DNA from: Syntrophaceae bacterium
GTDB lineage: Bacteria > Desulfobacterota > Syntrophia > Syntrophales > UBA5619
DNA: 42,791 nt
Assembly (NCBI GenBank): GCA_003141195.1
Contig: PLLC01000059.1
Span: forward strand, 2,851 to 45,641
Direction: 5' to 3'
Position 1 is the first letter of the stretch, and the number at the start of each line of letters is the position of its first letter. The position numbers and the translations under genes are program-made. The notes under the pieces are model-generated. The model was not told where the DNA came from. It did no database searches and saw only the letters and a list, made by a program, of their open reading frames with translations. Below, in pieces: positions 1 to 8,143 of this stretch.

Positions 1-35
1 ACATAACCAAGAAGATAAATACCTGTCCATTTCAT
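1..35 (-). CDS. N-terminus of an unidentified protein, cut by the window edge
   Basis: Only the first 11 codons are present (MKWTGIYLLGY), read leftwards off the window. The start is supported by a strong ribosome binding site (AGGAGGT, plus-strand positions 41-47) about six bases before the ATG, and by a consensus promoter about 140 bases upstream. The visible residues are mostly hydrophobic, which suits a signal peptide or first membrane segment, but that is too little to name a function. Confidence 0.6.
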   Translation of the reverse strand, partial: MKWTGIYLLGY

Positions 36-174
36 GACAAACCTCCTGATGAGATTAGACCTTTATCATGCACAAAACTAGTCCGCACCCCGTCATTTCG
101 CAACCGCTGATCTGAAACTATCGGTAAATTCGGGACAAGTGCTGTTTGATAAGAACTTCCTTTTTGTGGGAGGA

Positions 175-203
175 AGTATAGGACTTTCGGTCTTGTATGT
201 CAA
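175..203 (-). promoter_or_regulatory. Sigma-70 type promoter for the left-edge gene
   Basis: On the minus strand a perfect -35 box TTGACA (203-198) is followed, after exactly 17 bases, by the -10 box TATACT (180-175). Transcription would start near 168 and leave a leader of about 130 bases before the ATG at 35. Confidence 0.75.
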
Positions 204-660
204 GGAAATCTTGGCCACAAAAGGTGAGGTGTGGTGACGATGTTTTTCGTCGGTCGTGAATCGTGTTTATTACAAATTGAAGTCCTGCATTTTCGTCGAG
301 GTTTACGATTTGTGTATAATAAAAAGTTGTACGTAAAATAGTACAGACATTTTCCGTAGAATCCCTCCGTTGGTAGTGATACCTCGTCTGCAGAAAATCG
401 ATCCGGTCGCCTCGCCGACCAGGCGAACGACGAGGTGTTCCTGGGTCAGGCGGCGGGACCAGACATCGGGTACAAAATACTTCAGCCTTCGTTTGGTGCG
501 GCGTCGCAAAACACGCCCTCTGCCCCGACGGCCAAGGAACAGGGAAATAGCAAAATCCGATTCCCAAGGAGGTTCATAGTACTTCCTTTGCGATATCGTG
601 TCACCGCAGGGCCGGCTGTAACGCTTTTTGCAAAAACACCCGCTTTATGGCACGGTCTTT
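204..660. other. Gene-poor stretch, nothing recognised
   Basis: Apart from the promoter at 175-203, this stretch shows no coding sequence I can support. A 68-codon minus-strand frame (509-303) and overlapping frames have no good ribosome binding site and match no family I recognise. The base composition shifts from AT-rich (250-360) to GC-rich (400-560), so it may contain a decayed gene, but I cannot identify one. Confidence 0.4.
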
Positions 661-662
661 CC

Positions 663-1778
663 TCACCATTTTTCCATCGCGTAATGGACGGCGAGGCCGG
701 CCGCGAAGCCGACGGCCATGTTTAAAAGAAGGGAAACGGCGACGGTGAGGACAAGCGGAATCAGGTCTCTACCGGGTCGGACGTCTCGGACGAACTTCGT
801 CAGCTCGATCACGACGAGGAACATCATCGCCCCGATGATCGCCGTGGGGAAGGCGGCAAAGAGGCCGGCGATGGCCGCCGCGAAGAAGAGGCCGAGCGCG
901 ATCTCGATTGCCCCCTCGAACAGGTTCGTCCCGCCGGTGCGCGCCCCGAAGTAGTACTGGCCGGCGAGGCCGCCGGAGCCATGGCACATCGGCATCCCGC
1001 CGAAGAACGGAAGGACGAGGTTCATGATCCCCTGGTTCCAGGAGAGCTTCCCCACGCCGACCGGCCGGTCGGGGAAATAGATCCCAATCAGCGCGGAGGT
1101 GGCGATCGTCGCATTGGTGATCGTAAGCGGGATCTGGGCGAAACCGGCGCGGACCAGCGAATCCCAGACCTCTTTCGGACTGAAGCCGGTGAAGGGCGGT
1201 AGGGTGAAGCGGATCAGGTCCGCCGACGGGAGCCTCCCCTGGAAGGCGACGATGCCGATCCCGAGGAGCATCAGCACGACAGCAGCGGGGGCGTAGCGGC
1301 TCTCCCGCAGAACCAGAACGATGACGATCGCGACGACGCCGAGGAGCCAGCCGGTCGAAATCATCTTGAGGGCCTCCACGGCGAGGATGATCCCGAGCGT
1401 CGCCTGGATCCCGCGGACGACGGAACGTGGGGTGATCTTTGCAAGGCGGCCGATGATCCCCGTCGCCGCGAAGAGGACCCAGACGATCCCCATCGCGAAG
1501 CCGGATGCGTAGATCAGCGAAGGCGTCCAGTGCTGGGCGATTGCGACGACGGCGAGCACCTTCATCGGCTCGATCGGCATGGGGAGTTTGTAGATCAGGC
1601 CGGTCGCGACGTTCGCGAGGCCCATCATCACGAGAAATCCCGCCGGATCGAGGCCGCAGACGGCGATGTAGCCGATGGCGAGCGGGAAGAGCGTCCCGAA
1701 GTCCCCCATCGACCCGGCCAGCTCCCGCAGGTTGAATTCAAACGATTTGATCTTCATTCTCTTATGAAGCGGATTCAC
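663..1778 (-). CDS. MOT1-type molybdate/sulfate permease
   Basis: This 371-residue polytopic membrane protein resembles the MOT1 branch of molybdate/sulfate transporters related to SulP carriers. It would import molybdate or sulfate across the inner membrane. The N-terminal half carries the family signature: a segment around residues 19-32 (ELAGSMGDFGTLFPLAIGY) followed by a glycine/proline-rich stretch (YKLPMPIEPMKVLAVVAIAQ), and a PMCHGSGGLAGQYYFGARTG motif lies in the second half. About ten hydrophobic segments fill the rest. The longest reading uses a GTG start without a clear ribosome binding site. A methionine seven codons in (1757) follows an AAGAGA and is an alternative. It stands alone, with no mod genes beside it. 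Substrate preference cannot be read from the sequence. Confidence 0.82.
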   Translation of the reverse strand: MNPLHKRMKIKSFEFNLRELAGSMGDFGTLFPLAIGYIAVCGLDPAGFLVMMGLANVATGLIYKLPMPIEPMKVLAVVAIAQHWTPSLIYASGFAMGIVWVLFAATGIIGRLAKITPRSVVRGIQATLGIILAVEALKMISTGWLLGVVAIVIVLVLRESRYAPAAVVLMLLGIGIVAFQGRLPSADLIRFTLPPFTGFSPKEVWDSLVRAGFAQIPLTITNATIATSALIGIYFPDRPVGVGKLSWNQGIMNLVLPFFGGMPMCHGSGGLAGQYYFGARTGGTNLFEGAIEIALGLFFAAAIAGLFAAFPTAIIGAMMFLVVIELTKFVRDVRPGRDLIPLVLTVAVSLLLNMAVGFAAGLAVHYAMEKW

Positions 1779-1853
1779 CGGCAGGGCTCGCCCAGAGGCT
1801 CCGGCGGCTTGGCCCCGGAACGTCAGCCCGAATGATTTCTTTCGATCCCCGGT

Positions 1854-2093
1854 TTACAGCTTGTTGTGCGCGCCGTCGCAATACGGCGGCTTCTTGCTGT
1901 GTTTGCAGCCGCACCAGGCGACCGTCTTGGGGTACCTGACCTCCACCTCCACGGGCGTCATGCCGGTGTTGAGCCGTTCATGGGAGCCGTCGCAAAACGG
2001 CTGGTTCGCAGACTGGCCGCAGCTGCACCAGTAATATTTGCCCGGCTGCATCTCCATCATGTACGGTCCCTTCTTCGCGATCTTCGGTTCCAT
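1854..2093 (-). CDS. Double CDGSH-type iron-sulfur protein
   Basis: A 79-residue cytosolic protein with two CDGSH zinc-finger-like motifs, each binding a [2Fe-2S] cluster through three cysteines and one histidine. The first is CSCGQSANQPFCDGSH (C23, C25, C34, H38) and the second CGCKHSKKPPYCDGAH (C61, C63, C72, H76). A longer frame runs up to 2237 and overlaps the end of the methyltransferase gene, but the ATG at 2093 has a strong GAGGAGAGGA-type ribosome binding site and starts right at the domain, so I use it. Bacterial CDGSH proteins are thought to act in redox sensing or electron transfer, but the specific role is unknown. It lies 112 bases downstream of the methyltransferase on the same strand and may be co-transcribed. 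Confidence 0.88.
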   Translation of the reverse strand: MEPKIAKKGPYMMEMQPGKYYWCSCGQSANQPFCDGSHERLNTGMTPVEVEVRYPKTVAWCGCKHSKKPPYCDGAHNKL

Positions 2094-2205
2094 GGTCCTC
2101 TCTCCTCTCCATTCAAATACATCCCTCCGACCAGAACATTCCCATTCCGTGCGGAAACGATAAGCGGTGGAATATGGGGCATCATAGTGGGCGGTTTTCG
2201 GTCTG

Positions 2206-2808
2206 TCAAGAAATCCGGTTCTGGCAGGCGAGTCCACTTTTCTCCATCAAAACGGTGCGGCTTAGGGCAACTGCGGGTCCGCCCAGCAGACGGAAACCGG
2301 CCGCCCGGCACACCTCCACGGTTCGTCCAAAACTGTTCCGGGTCACATGGAACTTCGGTTCAATGAGGAGAAGCCGGCCGCCCGTTTTCAAGAGGGAGAA
2401 AATCTCACCAAAGAACCGGGGCTTGTCCCTCACCTCGTGGGCCATCCAAAAGGCGAGGACAAAATCGGCCGGCTCCTCCACCCCCAGACGGTCCGGCAGG
2501 CAGCGGTGCAGAACGATCCGGTCGGAGAGACCCGCCTTGCGCGCCCGGCGGCCGAGGGCCGCAAACATCTCCTCCTGGATGTCGACCGCAATGACCTTTC
2601 CGCCCGGACCGACCAACCTCGCCAGACCCAGAGTGAAATACCCCATCCCGCAGCCGATATCGACGGCGGTCATCCCGGTCTTCACATAAGATTCAAGGAG
2701 TCGCTCCGGATCATGAATCAGGCGGCGCAGGGGGTTATCGAAGCTGTAACATAGCCACCAGGGGCAGACCCTGTCGTTCATCCGCAGCAGCCTTTCAAAA
2801 CATCCCAT
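2206..2808 (-). CDS. Class I SAM-dependent methyltransferase
   Basis: This 200-residue protein has a Rossmann-type methyltransferase core: motif I AVDIGCGMGYFTLGLA (residues ~48-63) binds S-adenosylmethionine, the acidic end of strand 2 is VIAVDIQ, and strand 4 carries ADFVLAFWMAHEV. The N-terminal region (CPWWLCYSFDNPLRRL) is shared by a family of small methyltransferases annotated from anaerobes, whose substrate is not known to me. The ATG is preceded by GGGGAGG with good spacing. The neighbouring CDGSH gene does not identify the substrate. Confidence 0.85.
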   Translation of the reverse strand: MGCFERLLRMNDRVCPWWLCYSFDNPLRRLIHDPERLLESYVKTGMTAVDIGCGMGYFTLGLARLVGPGGKVIAVDIQEEMFAALGRRARKAGLSDRIVLHRCLPDRLGVEEPADFVLAFWMAHEVRDKPRFFGEIFSLLKTGGRLLLIEPKFHVTRNSFGRTVEVCRAAGFRLLGGPAVALSRTVLMEKSGLACQNRIS

Positions 2809-2877
2809 GGCGATCCTCCCCGATATCCAACGGATTTCCCGCCACCCCCGTTGCTCGATCTAAAGGAGAAAGCGCCA

Positions 2878-3042
2878 TGAAACTGGGCGCGACAATATCG
2901 GAGATTGCGCATATTTTCAAGGAGATTCAGGAGAGACCGGGGCAATGGTTTGAGATGATCCGTCTGGATATCAAAGAGGTTGTCGGGAAATATCTGACGA
3001 TGATGAATGCGGAGCTGACCCATCATTTGATGGTCTCGTAAA
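2878..3042 (+). pseudogene. IS256-family transposase, N-terminal remnant
   Basis: A 54-codon frame with a good ribosome binding site (AAAGGAGA) encodes the very start of an IS256/mutator-type transposase. The pattern FKEIQERPGQWFEMIRLDIK, then EVVGKYLTMMNAELTHHL, matches the usual N-terminus of that family, where a GRERYER-like stretch would follow. Here the frame stops at once with MVS and a stop codon, inside the left inverted repeat of the miniature element at 3029-3161. The remaining ~350 codons are missing, so this is a dead stub. The family assignment is from memory of the consensus. Confidence 0.65.
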
Positions 3043-3161
3043 AAGTCAGAAATCTCGGGTTTTGTCATGCTGAGCTTGTCGCAGCATAGCATAATATCAA
3101 TGAGTTATCTTCACTCTTCGACAAACTCAGGGTGACATCTTCGACTTTTTACGAAGCCGTC
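3029..3161. repeat. Miniature inverted-repeat element (copy 1)
   Basis: A 133-bp non-coding element bounded by imperfect 19-bp inverted repeats. The left end is GATGGTCTCGTAAAAAGTC (3029-3047); the right end (3143-3161), read on the other strand, is GACGGCTTCGTAAAAAGTC, 16 of 19 identical. A second nested inverted repeat, CTGAGCTTGTCG against CTGAGTTTGTCG, lies just inside. It encodes nothing. The ends resemble those of the element at 11492-11658. It terminates the reading frame of the IS256 stub. Confidence 0.75.
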
Positions 3162-3186
3162 ACACACGAACCGCCGTGGAAATCGG

Positions 3187-4443
3187 TTAAAAGGTCATCC
3201 GGTAAATGGGGAATCGACGGCACAGGGCAATCACATCCTCCTTCACCTTGTTCCGGAGCGTTTGCTCCTCCGGATGCGTGACGACCTCCACCACCCACCG
3301 GGCGATGAGCCGCGCCTCCTCCTCTCCCATGCCCCGGCTGGTCATGGCGGGGGTGCCCAGACGGATGCCGGAGGGTTTCTTCGCCGTACCGCGATCGCCG
3401 GGGATCTTGTTCTTGTTCACGATGAGATGGGCCTCTTCCAGCAGGACCGAGGCCGTCTCCCCGTCGATGCTCCATTTTGCCAGGTCCAGGAGCAGCAGAT
3501 GGTTGTCCGTCCCGCCGGTCACGATCTCCGCCCCCTGTTCGCGAAGGGATTCCGACAGCGTCTTCGCGTTTTGGACCACCTCCCGGATGTACTGCCGGTA
3601 TTCCGGCGTGCCCAGATGCTTCAGTCCCACGGCGATGGCGGAGATGTTGGCTTGGTGGGGCCCGCCTTGCAAAGTGGGAAAAACGGCATGGTCCACCTGG
3701 TCCGCGTGCTCCGCCTTGCACAGAATGATGGCCCCGCGGGTCATCCGCAAGGTCTTGTGGGTGGTGGTGGTAACGATATCGCAGTGGGGCACGGGGGTTG
3801 GATGCTCTCCGGCCACGACGAGACCCGCGATGTGCGAGATGTCCGCCATGAGAAAGGCGCCCGCCTCCCGAGCGATCTGCCTGAAACGGGCGAAGTCGAT
3901 GGTCCTGGGATAAGCGCTGGCCCCGCAGACGATGAGCCGGGGCCTGGTCTCCAGAGCCTGCCTGCGGATCGCCTCGTAATCGAGGAGGCCCGTCTGCGGG
4001 TCGACGCCGTATTGAACCACGTCGAACATCCGGGAGACCACACTGGCCCGGGCGCCGTGGCTCAGGTGTCCGCCGGCGTCGATCTCCATGCTCAGGATGC
4101 GGTCGCCCAGCTTCAGCAGGGAGAGGTAGGCGGCAATATTGGCGGCGCTGCCCGACAGGGCCTGCACGTTGGCATGTTCGGCCCCGAAGACGGCTTTCGC
4201 CCTCCCGATGGCCAGCGATTCCAGTCGGTCGATGTTCTCCAGCCCCCGGTACCACCGTTCTCCGGGATAGCCCTCGCTGTAGATGCCCGAAAGCATGGAG
4301 CTGATCGCCTTCATCAGGGATTTGGGCGGATAGTTCTCCGAGGCGATGAGGTTGATGGTCTCTTCATTGCGCCGCATCTCGTTGCGGATGATCCCGTCCA
4401 CCGCGGGATCGAACTGAGAAAGCTTCTCTTCCAGAAGATTCAT
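3187..4443 (-). CDS. glyA: Serine hydroxymethyltransferase (divergent)
   Basis: This 418-residue PLP enzyme matches the full SHMT length and should interconvert serine and glycine with tetrahydrofolate. The PLP lysine is K230 in TTTTHKTLRMTRG. GGHLSHG (124-130), D201 and H204 in the cofactor pocket, GGTDNHL, and the substrate-carboxylate arginine in SGIRLGTPA are all present. It departs from the usual bacterial enzyme in several conserved spots: GYPGERWYRG replaces GYPGKRYYGG, KTLRMTRGA replaces KTLxGPRGG, and DISHIAG replaces DMAHVAG. It may therefore be a paralogue rather than the housekeeping copy, or act on another aldol substrate. It stands alone, with its own promoter 230 bases upstream. 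Confidence 0.87.
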   Translation of the reverse strand: MNLLEEKLSQFDPAVDGIIRNEMRRNEETINLIASENYPPKSLMKAISSMLSGIYSEGYPGERWYRGLENIDRLESLAIGRAKAVFGAEHANVQALSGSAANIAAYLSLLKLGDRILSMEIDAGGHLSHGARASVVSRMFDVVQYGVDPQTGLLDYEAIRRQALETRPRLIVCGASAYPRTIDFARFRQIAREAGAFLMADISHIAGLVVAGEHPTPVPHCDIVTTTTHKTLRMTRGAIILCKAEHADQVDHAVFPTLQGGPHQANISAIAVGLKHLGTPEYRQYIREVVQNAKTLSESLREQGAEIVTGGTDNHLLLLDLAKWSIDGETASVLLEEAHLIVNKNKIPGDRGTAKKPSGIRLGTPAMTSRGMGEEEARLIARWVVEVVTHPEEQTLRNKVKEDVIALCRRFPIYRMTF

Positions 4444-4674
4444 GGTTTTCCCTCTTGTTTACAATGTACGGGCTTTGAAAATCGGATTCCCCGGCGCCCG
4501 GAAGCTTTGTTCGCGCTTCTTAAGCCCGCTTTTCCAGTGATGCGAACGTTTCAATGTACTCATGGACTGCCGGCCTGATCGGTCGGTACGCCGTGCGGGT
4601 GCTTGCGTAAAATCCGGATCAGGAACGGGTGCAATGCGCCAAGCGCCTGTCTTTTCCAGGACAATGATGAACGG
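4444..4674 (-). other. Long 5' leader of the SHMT gene
   Basis: The stretch between the predicted transcription start near 4674 and the ATG at 4443 is about 230 bases. It holds a possible 34-codon upstream frame (4563-4459, beginning MSTLKRSHHW) that I cannot match to anything. I looked for glycine, SAM and folate riboswitch cores and did not recognise one. No ribosome binding site stronger than GAGGG is seen before the SHMT start. Confidence 0.35.
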
Positions 4675-4680
4675 GGTCGA

Positions 4681-4709
4681 AGCATAGGAGAAAAACAGGA
4701 CCCTGTCAA
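4681..4709 (-). promoter_or_regulatory. Sigma-70 type promoter for SHMT
   Basis: On the minus strand TTGACA (4709-4704) is separated by 17 bases from TATGCT (4686-4681). The -35 box is perfect and the -10 box matches at five of six positions. It points toward the SHMT gene. Confidence 0.65.
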
Positions 4710-4757
4710 GGACAATGGGGCTTTCCCCATGCCGGAGGATTTTTTTACGCCGGCGGC

Positions 4758-4786
4758 TTGACAAGCACTTGTGGAGTCCCATATTT
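4758..4786 (+). promoter_or_regulatory. Possible weak promoter toward the lysine-rich protein gene
   Basis: A perfect TTGACA (4758-4763) lies 17-18 bases before a poor -10 (ATATTT/TATTTC). It faces the gene at 5018. The following leader holds a 17-codon frame (4883-4936, MPNPTRKSNELDFLLKS) with a GAGG ahead of it. Whether that is translated cannot be judged. Confidence 0.35.
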
Positions 4787-5017
4787 CCCTTAATCTTATC
4801 GGATCGATTTGCTGCGTTATCTAAAATGCGTCCTCCGGCCTGCCGCCTAAAGCGGCGCCGGCCGGTTGAAAGAGGAATAATCATGCCGAACCCGACGCGG
4901 AAGTCGAATGAACTGGATTTTCTGCTGAAATCCTGATAAGGGAACATTCCCACTTCCGGACCCGCTCGGGCAGAGGCGGTGAAAAAACGGTTACGGAAAA
5001 ACGAAAAGGAGAAAACG

Positions 5018-5362
5018 ATGGCATCCGAGAGCAAGGAAACGAGGCTGAAACAGAAGGCCACCCTGGAGGCGAAATTGCAGAAGCGCCTGACCCTTCTTGC
5101 CGAAGAGGGACTGGACGAGAAGAAGGTCACGCGGGACGTGCTCGTCAAGCAATTAAAGGCAAAACTCAAAAAGACGGCGGTCCGATTGAGGGCAATCGCC
5201 GCCAATGTGAAGCGGACGGCGGACCTCGCCGCGATGAAGGCGGAACGCCTGGCGAAGCCCAAGGAAGAGGCCCCCAAGGCGACGAAGGCCGCGCCGGAAC
5301 CGCCCCCGGAGGCAAAGCCCAAGAAGAAAAAGAAGAAGGAAGAGGAGACCCCAAAGGCTTAG
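5018..5362 (+). CDS. Small lysine-rich, helical hypothetical protein
   Basis: A 114-residue, strongly basic protein. I start it at the ATG at 5018 because AAAAGGAG sits seven bases upstream; a GTG 13 codons earlier lacks such a site. Residues 1-~80 are rich in K, E, L and A and should form one or two long helices. The C-terminal third is low-complexity, alternating proline/alanine/lysine and ending in a run of six lysines then EEETPKA. I do not recognise a family. The tail resembles eukaryote-like or histone H1-like bacterial proteins, so nucleic-acid binding is possible, but this is inference. Confidence 0.7.
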   Translation: MASESKETRLKQKATLEAKLQKRLTLLAEEGLDEKKVTRDVLVKQLKAKLKKTAVRLRAIAANVKRTADLAAMKAERLAKPKEEAPKATKAAPEPPPEAKPKKKKKKEEETPKA

Positions 5363-5407
5363 CCTTTCCGCTTCCATTCCATCTCCAATCGCCTCTGAAC
5401 CTGAAGG

Positions 5408-5459
5408 TTCCGGGGGACATGTTCCGATCCCTTCGGGCTTCCGGAACATGTCCCCGGAA
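5408..5459. repeat. Long palindromic hairpin between convergent genes
   Basis: Arms TTCCGGGGGACATGTTCCG (5408-5426) and CGGAACATGTCCCCGGAA (5442-5459) are complementary except for one extra G, with a 15-base loop. There is no T-run beside it, so it is not a classical terminator. It could be a dispersed palindromic repeat or a bidirectional transcription barrier. Confidence 0.6.
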
Positions 5460-5464
5460 CACTA

Positions 5465-5488
5465 ACCGCTTGGGCGGGGCGGTCTTTT
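5465..5488 (+). terminator. Possible short terminator
   Basis: ACCGC (5465-5469) pairs with GCGGT (5479-5483) and is followed by CTTTT. The stem is short and the T-run weak. It lies downstream of the lysine-rich protein gene. Confidence 0.3.
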
Positions 5489-5512
5489 GGAGATATGATC
5501 CCTTCCCATCCC

Positions 5513-6730
5513 TTACCCGATGGTCCCCGATGCCTTCATAGCCTGAATTTCACTTTCAGCATATCCCAACCCCTTCAATATTTCTTCCGAGTGTTCCCCG
5601 AGCTTGGGCGCCGCCATGGTGATTTCTGCCTGGGTTTCAGATAATTTTATAGGATTATTCAATACCTTTATCCGACCATACTCCGGATGATCCCAATCCA
5701 CAAAAAATTCGTTGGCCACGGCCTGCCGATCCCGGGTGACTTCCAGCGGCGACGTCACAGGGGACCACACGATCTTGCTCTGGCTCAGGATCTCGATCCA
5801 TTCGCCGTATGTCCGGCTCCGGAATATCCCGTCGAGAACGTTCACGAGGTCCCCGGCATGCTTGAACCGTACCTCGTACGTGGCAAATTGAGGATCATTT
5901 TCCAGTTCCGGATGGTCAATGGCCTCGCAGAACCCGGGCCAATAATGCTGGGCATTGGTCATCCCCAGCATGATCCAGCGATGATCCCTCGTTTCATAGA
6001 CGTTCCGAATCGGGTTCCCCATGGTTTTGCGCTGGGGCCGCACCGCGTCCTCACCGGTGATCAGACAACCGGCGATATCAAATCCCAAAGTCCATACGGC
6101 AGTATTGTAGAGCGATATTTCCAATTCCTGGGCCACCCCGGTTTTCTCCCGGATATAGAGGGCGGACATGATGCCGGCCAGGAGGCTCATCGCCGTAATA
6201 CTATCGCCATAGCCGGGTCGTGAAATGTTGGGTGCGACGCCCACATCATGCATCAGATCCATGACGCCGCTGCGCGCCCAGAAGGAGACGGTGTCGTAAC
6301 CACCGGTGTTTTTTTCAGGACCGCATTGACCATAGCCTGTGACATTGGCACAGATAATCCGAGGATTGATCTTTGACAGAATCGGATAGGTAAGGTGGAA
6401 CTTCTCCATCTCGTAGGGCCGCAAGTTGTTCAGAAAAACGTCGGCGGTCGCCGCAAGTTTATGCAGGATCTCCTGACCTTCCGGGGCTCCCAGATTCAGA
6501 GCGAGGCTTTTTTTGTTTCGATCGGTATGCTCCCAGTAATAATTGACCGAATTGGGCTTGGCCCATCCGGCCATTCCCTGTCCCAGGGCGTGACGCCAGT
6601 TATCACCCTTGCCGGGCGGTTCAACGTGAATGACCTCGGCGCCCCAGCTTCCCATTAACATCCCAACGATGGGCATGGCAACAGCGCCCCCCACTTCAAT
6701 AACCCTGATTCCCTGCAGTTCTCTGGCCAT
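5513..6730 (-). CDS. Class III (CaiB/BaiF-type) CoA-transferase
   Basis: About 405 residues, full length for family III CoA-transferases, which move CoA between carboxylic acids through an aspartyl-CoA anhydride. The N-terminus GIRVIEVGGAVAMPIVGMLM, with WGAEVIHVEPPGKGD after it, is typical. The conserved NNLRP segment and the active-site aspartate in GGYDTVSFWARSG (D146 counting from 6730) are present. Two ATGs compete, at 6736 and 6730; GGGAGG lies eight bases before the second and only two before the first, so 6730 is preferred. It is the last gene of the operon after the enolase. The acid it activates is unknown; formyl-CoA, carnitine, itaconate/citramalate and benzylsuccinate enzymes all belong to this family. 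Confidence 0.88.
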   Translation of the reverse strand: MARELQGIRVIEVGGAVAMPIVGMLMGSWGAEVIHVEPPGKGDNWRHALGQGMAGWAKPNSVNYYWEHTDRNKKSLALNLGAPEGQEILHKLAATADVFLNNLRPYEMEKFHLTYPILSKINPRIICANVTGYGQCGPEKNTGGYDTVSFWARSGVMDLMHDVGVAPNISRPGYGDSITAMSLLAGIMSALYIREKTGVAQELEISLYNTAVWTLGFDIAGCLITGEDAVRPQRKTMGNPIRNVYETRDHRWIMLGMTNAQHYWPGFCEAIDHPELENDPQFATYEVRFKHAGDLVNVLDGIFRSRTYGEWIEILSQSKIVWSPVTSPLEVTRDRQAVANEFFVDWDHPEYGRIKVLNNPIKLSETQAEITMAAPKLGEHSEEILKGLGYAESEIQAMKASGTIG

Positions 6731-6814
6731 GAACATTACCTCCCATTGATTGAATTTACATGCGCGATCCCATTCATGTTACTTGTCTTATGCCTTCTGC
6801 TATGGCGACGTCTC

Positions 6815-8068
6815 TCACCACTTTATGAGATGGGCCTTTTCGAAAGCCTGCTCTATCCGGATCAGTTCATTCAACTTTGCCAATCTTTCGCCTCCCTTGA
6901 CACCCGTCTTAATCATGAGGGCATTCCAGGCCACAGCCAGATGGGCAATGGAATCATCCGGCGTCTCCCCCGAACGGTGAGAGAGAATGATCTTCATTCC
7001 GTGGGACTGGGCCAGGGAAATCGTCTGTTTTGCCCCCGTGATCGTGCCTACCTGGTTGGGTTTTATAATCATGGCGCCGGCCGAACCCTTCCCGATTCCC
7101 GTTTTTGTCCGCTCATAATTGCTGGCATAAACATCGTCTGCACAGATCAGACATCGGTGGCCAAAATTCCGGTTCAGCAGCGAAAATGAATCGTAATCGT
7201 TGCTGTTGAAACCATCTTCAACATAAATCAAATTGAAGCGTACGATAAGCTCTCCAAGAAAATCCAATTGCCGCTGCGTGGTCCTGGAGGCCCCTTCCCG
7301 GTCATACTTATAAACCTTACCCGCCGGATCCCAGATGCGGTCTGCCGCCAGATCCAATCCCATTCTGATCTCGACACCCTCCTCATCCGAAATCCTGTCC
7401 GCAGCCTCTTCGAGGATCTTCAGAGCCTCAACATCGTTCAGATTTGCAGCCCAGGCATTTTCATCGTCCGTTCCGCCCGCAAATCCAGGATCCTTTCTCT
7501 CAAGCAATTTTCCGACTTGATCGTGAACCCTCAGGTTGATTTCAATCGCCTGCTGGACCGTCTTTGCGCCGATGGGAACAATCAAATGTTCCTGCATGTC
7601 CGGGGCAGGACCGAGACTGTGCGCACCTCCTCCGATAATGTTTCCCAGGGGGTAAGGGAGAGTCCATTCTTCATCCTTACGAAACAATTTGAACATAGGG
7701 ATCTTCAGGGAATCTGCCGCCGCTGTTCCAACCGCGGTCGATAGGATGGCCGCCGTATTGCCGCCGATTTTTTCGAAATTCGGCGTACCGTCGACCTGTA
7801 GCAGTATGTCATCGATTTTTTCCTGTTCTGCTGCATCCATGCCGATGAGCGAGGGAATCAGCGTTTTTTCAAGGATTGCCATGGATTCGCGTAATCCACC
7901 GGGCGCATAGGCCGGCGCTTCAAATTCCCCTCGGCTCCCCGGGGCGCCGAACGGCGCGGCCACCCGTCCAAAGCCCTTTTCAGTGATCACGTCCACTTCC
8001 AGGGTTTCGACCCCCCGGCTGTCATAAACCGTCCGATATCGAATATGAGTAATCGTGGTTTCCGGCAT
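6815..8068 (-). CDS. eno: Enolase family protein with an altered N-terminal loop
   Basis: 417 residues, close to normal enolase length. Residues aligning with the catalytic and magnesium-binding set of enolase are all visible: H150, E160, E203, D239 in GLDLAAD, E284 in YVEDG, D311/D312, K336 in IIKPNQ, HRS at 364-366 in SHRSGETPDD, and K387 in IKTG. The flexible loop that closes over substrate in true enolases (PSGASTG) is replaced by a different sequence (PFGAPGSRGEF, 39-49), and DEGGFAP is replaced by DENAWAA. It may still be phosphopyruvate hydratase, or it may use a related 2-phospho-acid. It sits inside an operon of organic-acid genes, not with glycolytic genes, which favours a special role. 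The start follows the sequence MPETTITHIRYRTVYDSRG, as expected for the family. Confidence 0.82.
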   Translation of the reverse strand: MPETTITHIRYRTVYDSRGVETLEVDVITEKGFGRVAAPFGAPGSRGEFEAPAYAPGGLRESMAILEKTLIPSLIGMDAAEQEKIDDILLQVDGTPNFEKIGGNTAAILSTAVGTAAADSLKIPMFKLFRKDEEWTLPYPLGNIIGGGAHSLGPAPDMQEHLIVPIGAKTVQQAIEINLRVHDQVGKLLERKDPGFAGGTDDENAWAANLNDVEALKILEEAADRISDEEGVEIRMGLDLAADRIWDPAGKVYKYDREGASRTTQRQLDFLGELIVRFNLIYVEDGFNSNDYDSFSLLNRNFGHRCLICADDVYASNYERTKTGIGKGSAGAMIIKPNQVGTITGAKQTISLAQSHGMKIILSHRSGETPDDSIAHLAVAWNALMIKTGVKGGERLAKLNELIRIEQAFEKAHLIKW

Positions 8069-8112
8069 GGATTGTTCGCCTCCGGCAGCGGTTACGTTTA
8101 ATCTTTCGATTC

Positions 8113-8143
8113 CGTGAATTGCATCCTGAAATGCAATTTCACG
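8113..8143 (-). promoter_or_regulatory. Stem-loop between flavoprotein and enolase genes
   Basis: CGTGAATTGCAT (8113-8124) pairs with ATGCAATTTCACG (8131-8143), with one bulged base and a six-base loop. It overlaps the last codons of the flavoprotein gene. No T-run follows on the minus strand, so an mRNA stability or processing element is more likely than a terminator. Confidence 0.4.

Noticed and set aside
118-567. Minus-strand frames of 68 and 149 codons near the left edge
   Set aside because: No ribosome binding site, no family resemblance, and the frames overlap a strong promoter.
653-670. TGGCAC match that could be a sigma-54 promoter on the plus strand
   Set aside because: The -12 GC is missing at the right distance and the only gene nearby is on the other strand.
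4444-4674. Riboswitch in the SHMT leader
   Set aside because: I could not find glycine, SAM or folate aptamer core sequences; only a long leader is claimed.
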